From Liquorilactobacillus aquaticus DSM 21051 (GTDB lineage Bacteria > Bacillota > Bacilli > Lactobacillales > Lactobacillaceae), in the NCBI RefSeq assembly GCF_001436755.1, contig NZ_AYZD01000004.1, positions 22,172 through 86,171 of the forward strand: DNA of 64,000 nt, read 5' to 3'. The notes beneath the pieces were generated by a model. That model had not been told where the DNA came from, did not search any database, and saw only the letters and a program-made list of their open reading frames with translations. A program made the translations under genes and the position numbers. The first letter of the stretch is position 1. Each line of letters opens with the position of its first letter. Of the stretch, positions 9,205 through 19,137 are shown in pieces.

Positions 9205-10626
9205 TTACCACATCCCAATGAGCTTCATCCAAAATGTACCCACACTTAACCAAATTACTAAGTATATAATTCCCAGAATAGCATTCATCTTCCACCATTC
9301 AGCTTGTTTGACATAACCTGATCCAAATAAAATTGGCGCTGGGCCGGAAGAATAATGGGTCGTCGATGCAAATAGGTTCCCAAAAAAACCTAACATCAAG
9401 GCTGCCAGCATCGTTGGCACTCCAGCAGATATCGCAACAGCTAATAAAGCGCTATACATCGCACTAATATGAGCGGTTGCGCTCGCAAACAGATAATGAC
9501 TGTAAAAGAACGCTATAACCAAAATCACTAAAACAATATACCAATTCAATCCGCTGAGTGAATTAGCAATCGTTTTGCTTAACCAGGGGATAAATCCAAG
9601 CTCATTCAATTCTGTAGCCATCATTACAAGAACTGAGAACCAAGTCAATGTATTCCATGCACCTGTCTCATGTAAAACATCCTGCCATGATAAAACACCT
9701 GTTATCAATAGCAACGCTAAGGCAATAAAAGCTGTTAAGGTCGCATCCACGTGAATGAAACTGCCAGTAATCCAAAGAATCAGCGCAACAACAAATACTG
9801 CTGTCATAATTTTTTCAGGAAGCGTGACCTTTCCCATTTTTGCAAGCTGCTTGTTAGCCCATTCACGCGCATTAGGGGTAGCTTTGATCTGTGGCGGATA
9901 CATCTTATAAATAATAAATGGTACTAATATCAGTGAAATCAAGCCTGGAATGATGCCCGCCAGAAACCAGTTCATCCATTCCAAATTAACATGATTGCTT
10001 TTAGCTAATGATTGAGCCAAAGGATTTCCCGCCATCGCTGTCAAAAACATTGCTGAGGTAATCGTGTTGCCATGAAACTCAGAAAAAATCAGGAAAGACC
10101 CCATTTTACGCTCCGTTTTGTTTTTAGGATCCGATCCAAAGACCTGTGCCAAAGATTTAATAATCGGATACATAATTCCTCCAGCACGAGCAGTGTTACT
10201 TGGCGTAGCTGGAGCTAAAATCAGGTCAACCCCGATTAGCGAGTAGGCTAAACCTAAAGTTTTTTTCCCGAAAGTCCGCACAAAAATAAAGGCAATTCTT
10301 CGTCCTAGTCCGGTTTTGATAAATCCACGCGAAATAAAAAATGCCATAGCAATCAACCAGATGCTTGCGTTGCCAAAACCTGTAATTGCTTTATCGATGG
10401 GAACTGTTTTAGTTAGTGTTGTTAAAGTGAATGCAATAATTGCAACCGCTCCGATCGGCAACGGTTGTGTGATGCATCCAATAATTGTTGCGACAAAAAG
10501 TGCAAACATATGCCAAGCAGCAACCGACAGGGTTTCAGGTCGCAGTGGAGTCGCAAGCCATAACACTAAACCTGTCAAAAGGGGTATAAGAAATTTTTTA
10601 TATTGAATCTTCTCTAAAGACTGCAT
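9205..10626 (-). CDS. DASS family anion transporter (dicarboxylate/citrate type)
   Basis: 473 residues, about a dozen hydrophobic helices. The first substrate loop carries the SNT motif in APATPSNTARAGGIMYP, and the second half has FASTTHYSSGPAPILFG, as in CitT/2-oxoglutarate-malate translocators (divalent anion:Na+ symporter family). Members exchange or import malate, fumarate, tartrate or citrate against succinate. Together with fumC and the flavoprotein next to it, a malate or fumarate in / succinate out exchange is the simplest reading. AAGGAGAG precedes the ATG. A 64-base gap separates it from the flavoprotein gene. Confidence 0.87.
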   Translation of the reverse strand: MQSLEKIQYKKFLIPLLTGLVLWLATPLRPETLSVAAWHMFALFVATIIGCITQPLPIGAVAIIAFTLTTLTKTVPIDKAITGFGNASIWLIAMAFFISRGFIKTGLGRRIAFIFVRTFGKKTLGLAYSLIGVDLILAPATPSNTARAGGIMYPIIKSLAQVFGSDPKNKTERKMGSFLIFSEFHGNTITSAMFLTAMAGNPLAQSLAKSNHVNLEWMNWFLAGIIPGLISLILVPFIIYKMYPPQIKATPNAREWANKQLAKMGKVTLPEKIMTAVFVVALILWITGSFIHVDATLTAFIALALLLITGVLSWQDVLHETGAWNTLTWFSVLVMMATELNELGFIPWLSKTIANSLSGLNWYIVLVILVIAFFYSHYLFASATAHISAMYSALLAVAISAGVPTMLAALMLGFFGNLFASTTHYSSGPAPILFGSGYVKQAEWWKMNAILGIIYLVIWLSVGTFWMKLIGMW

Positions 10627-10690
10627 AATTTATGCTCTCCTTAATGTTAATCAACAACCTTAAAAAGGAACCGCCTACACACTAAAAATA

Positions 10691-12094
10691 TCAATGATTA
10701 TTTAAAATGTACTCTGCTGATTGCTGTCCCGCCTGTCGTCCAAAAACGACTGTTTCCGATATCGAATTGCCACCAATTCGGTTGTTCCCGTGTAATCCAC
10801 CAGCAACTTCACCAGCAGCAAAAAGGCCTGGCATAATATTTCCATTGCCATCCAGAACACGAGTCTTGGTATCAATATGAATTCCACCCATCGTGTAATG
10901 AATAGCCGGTGCAATATGGATCGCAAAAAACGGTTTTTTAGCAATTCCGCGATTCATTCCTGTTGTCCGTTCAAAATGCTTATCCATTTTTTCCACCACT
11001 GCTTCGTTCCAGTCATTTATAGTCTGCTCCAAGGAGTCCGAATCTATATTTATTTTTTCTGCCAATTCACGGATACTTTCTCCTGTCACAACTAAGCCGA
11101 TATGGTCATAAAACTCAATTGCTTTAACCCGATCTCTCACACTTTGGTCGAAAATCAAATAAGCACTTTTCTCTGGCAAATCAACGATTGAATTAGAGAC
11201 TATCTTGCGTGTACCCAGCTCATTTACGAAACGTTTTCCTTGATCGTTGATCAAAATTGCTCCTTCACCACGAACGGCCTCGCCGATCAAATATGTGTGC
11301 GGATTGTCTTGCTGAACAGTAGGATGAACTTGAATTAGATTCATTTGAACTAATTCTGCTCCTATGCTCTCTGCTAGTTCCAAACCATCTCCTGTCGCTC
11401 CAGGCTGATTAGTTGTCTTATACCCTGCTAGATCCGGACGATATCTCCTAATAATATCTTTGGATGCACCAAAGCCCCCAGTCGCCAAAACTACAGCTTT
11501 GCTATTTATTGTTCGTTTACTTCCATCTGGGAGACGAGTATCAACTCCAACAATTTTTCCAGCATCATTCTTCCTTAACGACGTAACCTCGACTTTTGTA
11601 AAAAGCGGAATGTTCTGTTGTTGAATGATTTTTAGCAGTTTTTTGATCAAAAAAGCTCCAATCGGCGCCATGCTTGCTGGACGATGAGTGCGCATCTTGC
11701 TCATTCCACCTGTGATGGTTAAATCATCAAGCCTAATATCATGGTCAGCTAACCAATCCACTGCCAATGCAGCATGCGATACAAAGTAAGACAATAGCTT
11801 TTGATCATTCAATTTACCGCCACCGTGGTATGTCTCACGGTAAAAATCTTCAAAATTATCGATAACCCCATGCTGAAACTGAACATTTGTCTCAGCAGCG
11901 TTCATCCCAGAAGAAGCACGATTAGTATTTCCACCGATTTTATCCATTTTTTCTAAAATAACTGGTTTTAATCCCAATTCATGCGCTTGAATGGCGCTGA
12001 CCAATCCCGTACTCCCTGAACCAATCACGATTGTATCGTATTCATCATGAAGCTTTTCAAGCGGTGTCGGCACAAAAACAAATTTTTCTCCCAT
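10691..12094 (-). CDS. Fumarate-reductase-type FAD flavoprotein (FAD_binding_2), no FMN_bind domain
   Basis: 467 residues. The FAD dinucleotide site is VIGSGSTGLVSAIQA (about residues 20-34), followed by GGNTNRASSGMNA. The catalytic domain shows LIQVHPTVQ, the RGEGAILINDQGKRFVNE segment containing the proton-transfer Arg, and HYTMGGIHID near the C-terminus, as in soluble fumarate reductases and flavocytochrome c. It lacks the N-terminal heme or FMN-binding domains of those enzymes and has no signal peptide, so it is cytoplasmic and needs a partner to supply electrons. The ATG directly follows the TAG of the flavin-reductase gene, implying a coupled, probably 1:1 product. Confidence 0.85.
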   Translation of the reverse strand: MGEKFVFVPTPLEKLHDEYDTIVIGSGSTGLVSAIQAHELGLKPVILEKMDKIGGNTNRASSGMNAAETNVQFQHGVIDNFEDFYRETYHGGGKLNDQKLLSYFVSHAALAVDWLADHDIRLDDLTITGGMSKMRTHRPASMAPIGAFLIKKLLKIIQQQNIPLFTKVEVTSLRKNDAGKIVGVDTRLPDGSKRTINSKAVVLATGGFGASKDIIRRYRPDLAGYKTTNQPGATGDGLELAESIGAELVQMNLIQVHPTVQQDNPHTYLIGEAVRGEGAILINDQGKRFVNELGTRKIVSNSIVDLPEKSAYLIFDQSVRDRVKAIEFYDHIGLVVTGESIRELAEKINIDSDSLEQTINDWNEAVVEKMDKHFERTTGMNRGIAKKPFFAIHIAPAIHYTMGGIHIDTKTRVLDGNGNIMPGLFAAGEVAGGLHGNNRIGGNSISETVVFGRQAGQQSAEYILNNH

Positions 12095-12682
12095 CTACAC
12101 TTCCTCCTTCTCCATCAACTTTGTTTGGCACAGCTTGTGATCATTCACAAAATTAATGTAATTAGCAAAACATTGGTCCAAAAAAGCAGCTGTTTTTTCG
12201 TGTGTTATTCCTTCATCTTGGTTAAGCTTATTCTTAACTGTGCCCAGCATGAACTCATTTGCGGGAAGAATATCCGCCATTACTCCAGGAGCATCTAAAA
12301 TCTGACGCAAATTAATTTGTGCACGAACTGTTCCTTGAACCCCATACGACCCGCCGACAATCATGACAGGTTTATGCAATAACGGATGTGCGACTGATGA
12401 TAACCATTCAAGTACGCTTTTTAATGCGGCTGGAATTGCATGGTCATATTCTGGAGTAGCAAAAATAACTCCATCAGCTTCGTCGACTTTTTCAATTAAT
12501 TCAAGAACAGACTGGGGCGGATTCTCCATCATGTCTTCATTAAACAGTGGAATATCTCTTATTTCTCGAACTTCTATTTCAGATTGTTCGCTATACCTTT
12601 CCCGCATATAATCTAGCAAAAAGCGATTAAACGAAAAACTGGCATTAGTTCCAACTATTGCAATAAATTTTAACGTTTCCAT
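12095..12682 (-). CDS. NAD(P)H-dependent FMN reductase (flavodoxin-like)
   Basis: 195 residues of the FMN_red family. The phosphate loop is GTNASFSFNRFLLDYM, the isoalloxazine loop is TPEYDHAIPAALKSVLEWLS, and GGSYGVQGT closes the site. Such enzymes pass electrons from NAD(P)H to FMN or to a partner flavoprotein. The stop codon abuts the start codon of the fumarate-reductase-type gene. In some larger NADH:fumarate (and acrylate) reductases an FMN_red-like domain is fused to the FAD_binding_2 domain, so this protein most likely supplies electrons to its neighbour. Confidence 0.85.
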   Translation of the reverse strand: METLKFIAIVGTNASFSFNRFLLDYMRERYSEQSEIEVREIRDIPLFNEDMMENPPQSVLELIEKVDEADGVIFATPEYDHAIPAALKSVLEWLSSVAHPLLHKPVMIVGGSYGVQGTVRAQINLRQILDAPGVMADILPANEFMLGTVKNKLNQDEGITHEKTAAFLDQCFANYINFVNDHKLCQTKLMEKEEV

Positions 12683-12741
12683 TACACAAAACCTTTCTTT
12701 TTATCAAAGCAACTTGCACCCCGTGATTAAAAAATCGTTTT

Positions 12742-14127
12742 TCACTGTTGATCAACATTAGTCATTTTCAAAGGATTGACCCATTCATCGAATTGTTTTG
12801 ATGTTACTTTGCCAGATTTAAGCGCAGCTTCTTTCAAAGTACTTCCAGCTTCGTCAGCTGCTTGTGCAATTTTTGCACTGTCATGGTAACCAATATGTGG
12901 CGAAAGAGCTGTCACAGTCATCAATGAGTTGTCCACCAACTCTTGCATTCTCTTCTCATTGACAGTTAATCCATGAATTAAGCGATCTGCAAAACTTTCC
13001 ATCGTCCCACGCAGCAACTCTGCCGATTCAAGAAATGCATCTATCAAAACAGGTTTGTAGACATTCATTTCAAAGTTTCCTTGTGAAGATGCCATTGTAA
13101 CCACAACATCATTTCCCATAACTCGGACAGCTGCCATTGTGATTGCTTCGGCTTGTGTAGGATTTACCTTGCCCGGCATAATAGATGATCCCGGCTCATT
13201 AGCAGGGATATTCAATTCGCCATAAGCCGCTCGTGGACCGCTAGCAAGGAAACGAACATCGTTCGCAATCTTCATTAAATCACTGGCTAACGTTTTTAAT
13301 GCTCCATGAACAACATTCAAACTAGAATGTGCTGCGAGTCCATAGAACTTATTACCATCAGCGGTAAAACTTTGTCCATAAACATTGCTGATACGTTTCG
13401 CAATGTCGTCCGCAAATCCTGGAGCTGCATTCAAGCCAGTTCCAACAGCCGTTCCACCCATCGCCAACTCAAGCAGTGTATGATCCAATTTTTTCAAATA
13501 GTCTAAATCGTGCTCTAGCATGCTAACCCAGCCGCTAACCTCTTGTCCAAAAGTCAACGGAGTCGCGTCCTGAAGATGAGTCCGTCCAATTTTAACTGTG
13601 TGCCAATATTGCTTTTGCTTTTCCTTCAGTTCATCGATCAGATGCTGCGCCGCTTTTTCAAGTCCAGCTACTGCTGTGCTAGCGGTAATATTCATCGCTG
13701 TCGGGAAAATATCATTTGAACTTTGCCCATGATTAACATCGTCATTAGGTAAAATTTTAATTTTTGAATCAATTTCAGCAGCTTTATTCGCAATAACTTC
13801 ATTTGTATTCATATTAGTCTGTGTTCCAGAACCGGTTTGATAGACTCTTAAAGGAAAATCCTTGCGCAGTTCTTCATCATCTAGCGCTAGTAATTCATCG
13901 ATGGCTTTGGTTATCAATCCCGCCTTTTGAACCGGAAGCTGTCCCAATTCTTCATTTGCTTGAGCTGCTGCTTTTTTAATCTGTAGCAAAGCACGGATAA
14001 CTACTAAAGGCATGAATTGACCTGTTGAAAAATTATTTCGACTGCGTTCCGTCTGCGGTCCCCAAAGAGCCGTTGCTGGAATTTTTACTGGCCCTAATGT
14101 ATCTTCTTCTACACGATATTCTGGCAT
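12742..14127 (-). CDS. fumC: Class II fumarate hydratase
   Basis: 461 residues, the usual length. The superfamily signature GSSIMPGKVNP is intact, SGSGTQTNMNTNEVIANKA and DDVNHGQSSNDIFPTAM line the substrate site, and GRTHLQDATPLTFGQE carries the conserved His. It interconverts L-malate and fumarate without iron. First gene of the dicarboxylate run (AAGGAGG 7 bases before ATG), so malate would be dehydrated to fumarate and reduced to succinate by the downstream gene products, consuming NAD(P)H. It also supplies the fumarate that class 1A dihydroorotate dehydrogenase (61756-62697) reduces. Confidence 0.95.
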   Translation of the reverse strand: MPEYRVEEDTLGPVKIPATALWGPQTERSRNNFSTGQFMPLVVIRALLQIKKAAAQANEELGQLPVQKAGLITKAIDELLALDDEELRKDFPLRVYQTGSGTQTNMNTNEVIANKAAEIDSKIKILPNDDVNHGQSSNDIFPTAMNITASTAVAGLEKAAQHLIDELKEKQKQYWHTVKIGRTHLQDATPLTFGQEVSGWVSMLEHDLDYLKKLDHTLLELAMGGTAVGTGLNAAPGFADDIAKRISNVYGQSFTADGNKFYGLAAHSSLNVVHGALKTLASDLMKIANDVRFLASGPRAAYGELNIPANEPGSSIMPGKVNPTQAEAITMAAVRVMGNDVVVTMASSQGNFEMNVYKPVLIDAFLESAELLRGTMESFADRLIHGLTVNEKRMQELVDNSLMTVTALSPHIGYHDSAKIAQAADEAGSTLKEAALKSGKVTSKQFDEWVNPLKMTNVDQQ

Positions 14128-14204
14128 TTTACTTCCTCCTTGTGTTGTGAAAAAAACTACATACTATGCTAAAAAAACTATTCATAAAATCATCTTTAAC
14201 GACT

Positions 14205-14375
14205 TTGTTAAACATTTAACAACTGTATAATAGTGGTTGAAAAGCCATATAGTCAAACACCTTAGTGGCTATTAAATATTTTAATATTCGTCAAAAAAGC
14301 CTTGATAATAAAGGATTAGATTTAATAAAAATAAAATATCAGCATAAAATAAATAAAAATTTGCTGATATTTTTT
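14205..14375 (+). promoter_or_regulatory. Intergenic region upstream of fumC: palindrome, plus-strand promoter and hairpin
   Basis: The 390-base gap 14128-14517 has no gene. It contains GTTAAA-CA-TTTAAC (14207-14220), an inverted repeat well placed for an operator upstream of fumC. On the plus strand TTGTTA (14205) and TATAAT (14226) are spaced 15 bases, and about 100 bases further a hairpin, AAATATCAGCA/TGCTGATATTT (14333-14375), ends in a T-run. This could be a small plus-strand RNA; the hairpin may equally be the terminator of the mmuPM operon, which reads in from the right. Confidence 0.4.
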
Positions 14376-14517
14376 AAACCTATAATTAAAAACAGTTTTT
14401 ACAAATGTCTATTTTATTCCTAAATTCACAATGTTTTTATAACTAATTTTTTTTGTGTCTTTATTTACTAGTGCTTCGTTTAGAAACTACTACCTTTTTA
14501 AAAGTTTAAATATTAGT

Positions 14518-15459
14518 TTAGTCTTTTATCGCATCTGCAATTTCCTTGATATCGTCTGGATTTGAACGACAACAACCGCCAATCAATCTTGCTCCCGCCG
14601 CCTTCCATACTGGTACCAGTTCACTAAATGTTGCAGAATTCGGGTTGGTTCTCCAAGTTTTTGTTTGTGGATCATATCGATCACCGTTGTTAGGATAGAC
14701 AATAATTGGTTTGTTTGTTTCTTTTTTGATATTTTTGATTGCTGCTTCAACTTTTTCCAGTGCAATGCAGTTAATGCCAATAGCAGCTACTTGTTCATAT
14801 TTTTCAAAATACTTTATGGCTTCTTTCAAAGATGTTCCATCACATAGATGGCTGCTATCTTTAATACTGAATGATAGCCATGCTGATTTTTTGGGAAATT
14901 TTTCAACTACAAGATCAACAAGTGCCTTGCTTTCAGCAAAGTTAGGTTGCGTTTCAATTGCAAAGAGGTCAACTCCAGCTTTGTTTAATAAAGACAAACG
15001 GGAGTAATGAAAAGACTGATATTCCTCTTCGGTCAGTGAATATCGGCCTGTATACTCACTTCCGTCTGCTAAATAAGCGCCATATGGGCCCACACTGCCT
15101 GCTACTAACAACTCTCTTAAAGAACGCTGTTGCGAGGTTAGTGTCTTATAGAAATCTGCACGTGCCTCCTGTGCACAGCGAACAGCCTGAACAACTAGGT
15201 CCTCACTCTGAGAATGGCTTAATCCTCTTTTTTCGAAAGCTACCACATTAGCTTGATAAGTATTCGTAATTGCAATATCTGCTCCAGCCTCAAAATAACT
15301 GCGATGGACTGCAGTTACTTTCTCTGGAGCATTAATTAAAGCATTAGCAGACCAAAGATCGTTAACAGTATTTATTCCTTTTTTCTCTAATTCTGTCGCC
15401 ATAGCCCCATCAACAACTAATACTGGTTTGTTTTTTAAATTTCTCGCAATAATATTCAT
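14518..15459 (-). CDS. mmuM: Homocysteine S-methyltransferase
   Basis: 313 residues from the ATG at 15459, with GGAGG 8 bases upstream; the frame extends to a TTG inside the ribosome site. The zinc ligands are Cys in IGINCIALE and the Cys pair in LIGGCCRSNP; the N-terminal LVVDGAMATELE is typical of the MmuM/BHMT family. It moves a methyl group from S-methylmethionine (or SAM) to homocysteine, giving methionine. It follows the permease gene by about 70 bases, both behind a T-box with an apparent Met codon, which fits S-methylmethionine salvage during methionine shortage. Confidence 0.93.
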   Translation of the reverse strand: MNIIARNLKNKPVLVVDGAMATELEKKGINTVNDLWSANALINAPEKVTAVHRSYFEAGADIAITNTYQANVVAFEKRGLSHSQSEDLVVQAVRCAQEARADFYKTLTSQQRSLRELLVAGSVGPYGAYLADGSEYTGRYSLTEEEYQSFHYSRLSLLNKAGVDLFAIETQPNFAESKALVDLVVEKFPKKSAWLSFSIKDSSHLCDGTSLKEAIKYFEKYEQVAAIGINCIALEKVEAAIKNIKKETNKPIIVYPNNGDRYDPQTKTWRTNPNSATFSELVPVWKAAGARLIGGCCRSNPDDIKEIADAIKD

Positions 15460-15528
15460 ATATTCCGCCTCCAATAAATTTTATCGGTTTTCTTTGCCAA
15501 AATTGATTTCTAATAAATAACATTCATT

Positions 15529-16938
15529 TTAGTCAAAATCAGTATTTTTTTTTTTATTTTTGTTTTTGTTTTTCCAAGCTTTTTTCCCATAATACACAGC
15601 GTAACAAACTATTAGGAACGGTATCATATAAAACAACGCTGATCGTTGAGTTGGATCAAAAACAATCAGCACACATGAAAGTAAACTCATAATAAATGCT
15701 ATCCAAGGAAGAAGCGGATACCACGGAGTTTTGAACTTCAATTCTGCAACTGTATGTCCACTTTTCAACCATTGCTTTCTAAAATTAATTTCAGAAAGAG
15801 CAATTGCCATCCAAACTATAACTACTGCCAATCCTGAAATTGAAACAAGTACAAGATAAACTGTTGACGCTGCTACCACACTTGATACTAAGGCTAAAAC
15901 ACCTCCTACCATACTAACAAGTAAAGCAGTCATAGGGACTCCCCGTTTGTTCGTTTTCGCGTAATGTGCTGGTATCATTTTTTCGTGCGCCAGCGACCAT
16001 AACATTCTCGTTGATGCGTATAATCCAGAATTAGCTGCTGATAAAATAGCCGTTAAAACAACAAAATTCATCAGGTCCCCTGCAAAGGGCAATCCTATAC
16101 TTTTAAAAACCAAGACAAATGGGCTCTGTTCAACACCTGCTTGCTTCCAAGGAATCAACGCAGCCATCACGACAATACTGCCAATGAAAAAAATTACGAG
16201 TCTTAATAGTGTTGTTCTAATCGCTTTAGGAATATTTTTCTCAGGATCTTTAGTTTCTCCCGCAGTTACTCCGATCAATTCTGTTCCTGAAAAAGCAAAA
16301 TTAACTGTCAACATTGTGGTAAAAACACCTTTGAAACCATTTGGAAACAGACCCTCTCCGTAAAGGTTTTTAAAAAGTGGGGCATGTGAATAGCCTTTTA
16401 TCGGAATAATACCAAAAATTGCAAGCCCTCCAATAACAATAAAAGCAATAATAGCAATAACCTTAATGCTTGAAAACCAGAATTCTGTTTCTGCAAAAAA
16501 GCGGACCGACAATGCGTTCGACGTGAAAATTACAATCATAAAGAGCAGACTCCAAATCCATGTCGGCGAATGTGGAAACCAAGTACGCATTATCAATCCG
16601 GCAGCCGTGAACTCAGAACCTAATGCCACGGTCCATGTCAGCCAATACAAAATTGCCACTGTAAACCCAGTCCCTGGTCCAATAAACTTATCCGCATAAA
16701 CATGAAAAGATCCCGTCTGTGGCATTGCAACTGCCAGTTCACCAAGACATAACATTACCAAGTAAACCACAACAGCTCCAATGCCATATGCCAAAATAGC
16801 CCCTACTGGTCCAGCCTCATGAATCGTGTACCCTGAGCTTAAAAATAGTCCTGTACCGATAACACCACCTAATGAGATCATCAGTAAATGGCGTGCTTCC
16901 ATTTTGCGTTTTAAACTATTATCATTCTGTTTCTGCAT
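15529..16938 (-). CDS. mmuP: S-methylmethionine permease (APC/AAT family)
   Basis: 469 residues from the ATG at 16938 (GGGAGG 9 bases upstream; an upstream TTG lies in the ribosome site). Twelve hydrophobic helices follow a short cytoplasmic tail; [20 protein letters not shown] is the amino-acid-permease helix 1 motif. [18 protein letters not shown] and [17 protein letters not shown] are typical of the AAT subgroup, which includes GabP, LysP and MmuP. Gene order with mmuM and the Met-type T-box point to S-methylmethionine uptake. The C-terminal tail is Lys/Asn rich (KNKNKNKK). Substrate is inferred from context. Confidence 0.87.
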   Translation of the reverse strand: MQKQNDNSLKRKMEARHLLMISLGGVIGTGLFLSSGYTIHEAGPVGAILAYGIGAVVVYLVMLCLGELAVAMPQTGSFHVYADKFIGPGTGFTVAILYWLTWTVALGSEFTAAGLIMRTWFPHSPTWIWSLLFMIVIFTSNALSVRFFAETEFWFSSIKVIAIIAFIVIGGLAIFGIIPIKGYSHAPLFKNLYGEGLFPNGFKGVFTTMLTVNFAFSGTELIGVTAGETKDPEKNIPKAIRTTLLRLVIFFIGSIVVMAALIPWKQAGVEQSPFVLVFKSIGLPFAGDLMNFVVLTAILSAANSGLYASTRMLWSLAHEKMIPAHYAKTNKRGVPMTALLVSMVGGVLALVSSVVAASTVYLVLVSISGLAVVIVWMAIALSEINFRKQWLKSGHTVAELKFKTPWYPLLPWIAFIMSLLSCVLIVFDPTQRSALFYMIPFLIVCYAVYYGKKAWKNKNKNKKKNTDFD

Positions 16939-16984
16939 CTTAAAACCTCCCAAAATTTACAGTCTTATCAACCGTCATTTAATA

Positions 16985-17221
16985 TAAAAAAGCCCATCCC
17001 TATAAGTATAGGGACGAGCTCTCTTCGTGGTACCACCCAAATTCGTTAAATTAATTTTAACCTCACTGATATAAAACAATATTACATCTAGGAAGATATC
17101 GTATCCTCACGGGCAATCAGCTTGCACTAAATACCTAGCTCCGAGTTCATCTTCAATGCATACTCAGTCTGCCCTTTCACCATCGGCAGTCGCTGAACAC
17201 TGTTTCTGCATCTACTCTTCT
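16985..17221 (-). promoter_or_regulatory. T-box riboswitch, apparent methionine specifier
   Basis: On the minus strand: GAAGAGTAGATGCAG opening, Stem I with CTGCC/GGCAG at the apex around ATGGTGAAAG, specifier region TGAAGATGAACTCGGAG, T-box GGGTGGTACCACGAAG (about 17024-17039) and terminator CGTCCCTATA/TATAGGGATGGG with a T-run at 16986-17020. The triplet followed by A at the expected place is ATG (17148-17150); GAT in a shifted register is the alternative. The downstream genes are mmuP and mmuM, which fits Met. Confidence 0.85.
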
Positions 17222-17310
17222 CATCAACGCCCAAATATAAAAAAATAATTCAATTAAAACATATCTTACATGGTAAGCTGTGCCTATCCCCTTGTCAAAT
17301 AGCTTTGGGA

Positions 17311-18981
17311 TCAAATACGAACAGTAGTATTCCCAAGTTTGTCGATCAACTTCATATTTTCACGATAATCAACAGGCACCGCAATAACAAAAACACCTTT
17401 CTTGGCAGTAACAGCTGTCTCCAAAAACTCAAGGTATTCTCCTGGCTTTTTAACTTGCATCCCGATTGCTCCAAAGCTCTCCGCGTATTTAACAAAGTCA
17501 GGATTATCAAAATCGACTCCATTATGATGATCGATCTCCATATCCATCTTCCATTTGATCAGTCCATATGAAGCATCTTCCCAAATCACAATCACAAGGT
17601 GTAAATTTTCCCGAACCGCTGTTTCTATTTCTTGTGAATTCATCAGAAAGCTACCATCTCCCATTACCGCAACAACGACTTTGTCGGGTCGGGCCAACTT
17701 TGCTCCAATCGCTCCCGGCAATGTCCACGCCATTGTAGATAATCCGTTATCTATCAAACAAGTATTTGATAAGTATGTCTGATACAAACGAGCCATCCAC
17801 ATTTTGACAGCACCTGTATCAACTAGAACTACTGCATCGTCAGGTAAAACCTTCCTAGTAGCATAAACAACCGTCTGGGGTTTTAAGGGGACAGCATTGC
17901 TTTCCTTACCGCTAACAAGTTCAGCGTGAATCAACTCTCTAATTTCAGCTGTACGATGACTGAAATGCATTTCCTGTGCTTTTAATGCTTGTAAAAGAGC
18001 CTGTAAGCTAGCACGAATATTCGCAATGATATTCAATGTCACATTGTAATGACTATCAACGTCTTGGCGGAACATGTTAATATGGATAATTTTTTTGTCT
18101 CTTTGCGGATTTATTTTTTGAGGATCAAATTGCTGGATTGAGAATCCAATCGAAATTATTAAATCTGCCTCATCTATCGCAAAATTTTCATAATCACGCC
18201 GCATAAAACCTACTACGCCAAGCGAATTCTTGTGCCGATCGGAAATTATTCCTTTGCTCATAAAGGTTGTAGCTACAGGGATCTGCAGCTCTTCACTTAA
18301 TTCCCTGACTTCCTGTTCGGCATGTTTCCATAAAACACCATCACCCGCTAAAATCACAGGCCTTTTCGCCGCTGCGATTAGTTTAATCGCCTTGTCAATA
18401 TCAGATGCTGTAGGCTGAGTGACAGAAATCGGATCAATTTCTAACGGTTTAACCTGCCCCCGAATCGGTGTTTCTTCGATGTCTTGCGGAATTGCCAAAT
18501 ATGAAGCCCCTGGACGATCTCGCTTAGCTGTTGAGAAAGCCTTACGCACCATTTCAGGCACCGCTTGCGGAGTTAATATCATGTCAGCATATTGTGTAAT
18601 TGGTTTAAACATTGCAACAAGATCTATCACTTGATGTGATTCCTTATGCAGACGGGCTAATCCACCTTGGGCACTAATAGCAACAAGTGGTGTTGAATTT
18701 GTTTCTGCATCAGCTACACCGAGCATCAAATTAATTGCCCCCGGCCCTAGGGTGGCGAGGCAGACACCCGGCATACCAGTCAACCTGCCATAGGTGCTAG
18801 CCATGAAAGAAGCACCTTGTTCATGACGAGTTAATATAAATTTAATTTTGTCAGATTCGTTCAACGCATCAACCAAATGTATGTTTTCTTCTCCAGGGAT
18901 TCCGAAAACATATTCAACTCCTTCATTTTCAAGACATTGTACGATCAAATGTGCTGCATTGACTTTTTCTCTCTCAGCCAT
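17311..18981 (-). CDS. alsS: Acetolactate synthase, catabolic type
   Basis: 556 residues, a ThDP enzyme with three domains. The ThDP activating Glu is in FILTRHEQGASFMA (near residue 50), and the ThDP/Mg site is MGDGSFLMNSQEIETAV. GVDFDNPDFVKYAESFGA is characteristic of the pyruvate-consuming AlsS branch rather than IlvB. It joins two pyruvates to 2-acetolactate, feeding acetoin or diacetyl. A second acetolactate synthase (ilvB/ilvN) lies 16 kb away in the biosynthetic cluster. No acetolactate decarboxylase gene is adjacent; CAGGAGG precedes the ATG. Pyruvate oxidase-like relatives are the main alternative. Confidence 0.88.
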   Translation of the reverse strand: MAEREKVNAAHLIVQCLENEGVEYVFGIPGEENIHLVDALNESDKIKFILTRHEQGASFMASTYGRLTGMPGVCLATLGPGAINLMLGVADAETNSTPLVAISAQGGLARLHKESHQVIDLVAMFKPITQYADMILTPQAVPEMVRKAFSTAKRDRPGASYLAIPQDIEETPIRGQVKPLEIDPISVTQPTASDIDKAIKLIAAAKRPVILAGDGVLWKHAEQEVRELSEELQIPVATTFMSKGIISDRHKNSLGVVGFMRRDYENFAIDEADLIISIGFSIQQFDPQKINPQRDKKIIHINMFRQDVDSHYNVTLNIIANIRASLQALLQALKAQEMHFSHRTAEIRELIHAELVSGKESNAVPLKPQTVVYATRKVLPDDAVVLVDTGAVKMWMARLYQTYLSNTCLIDNGLSTMAWTLPGAIGAKLARPDKVVVAVMGDGSFLMNSQEIETAVRENLHLVIVIWEDASYGLIKWKMDMEIDHHNGVDFDNPDFVKYAESFGAIGMQVKKPGEYLEFLETAVTAKKGVFVIAVPVDYRENMKLIDKLGNTTVRI

Positions 18982-19137
18982 TTCCTTTTTCCTCCTGAAT
19001 CATTTAGCCAGCGTTAGCTTTAAAATTAGTTTTCAATGATAATTATTATATTACCATGATTAAAAGTATCTTTCTTCTTTTTATACATTTTTAATAATTT
19101 TTTTGATGTCTTTTTCCAAAACACCCGTGACAGACTA

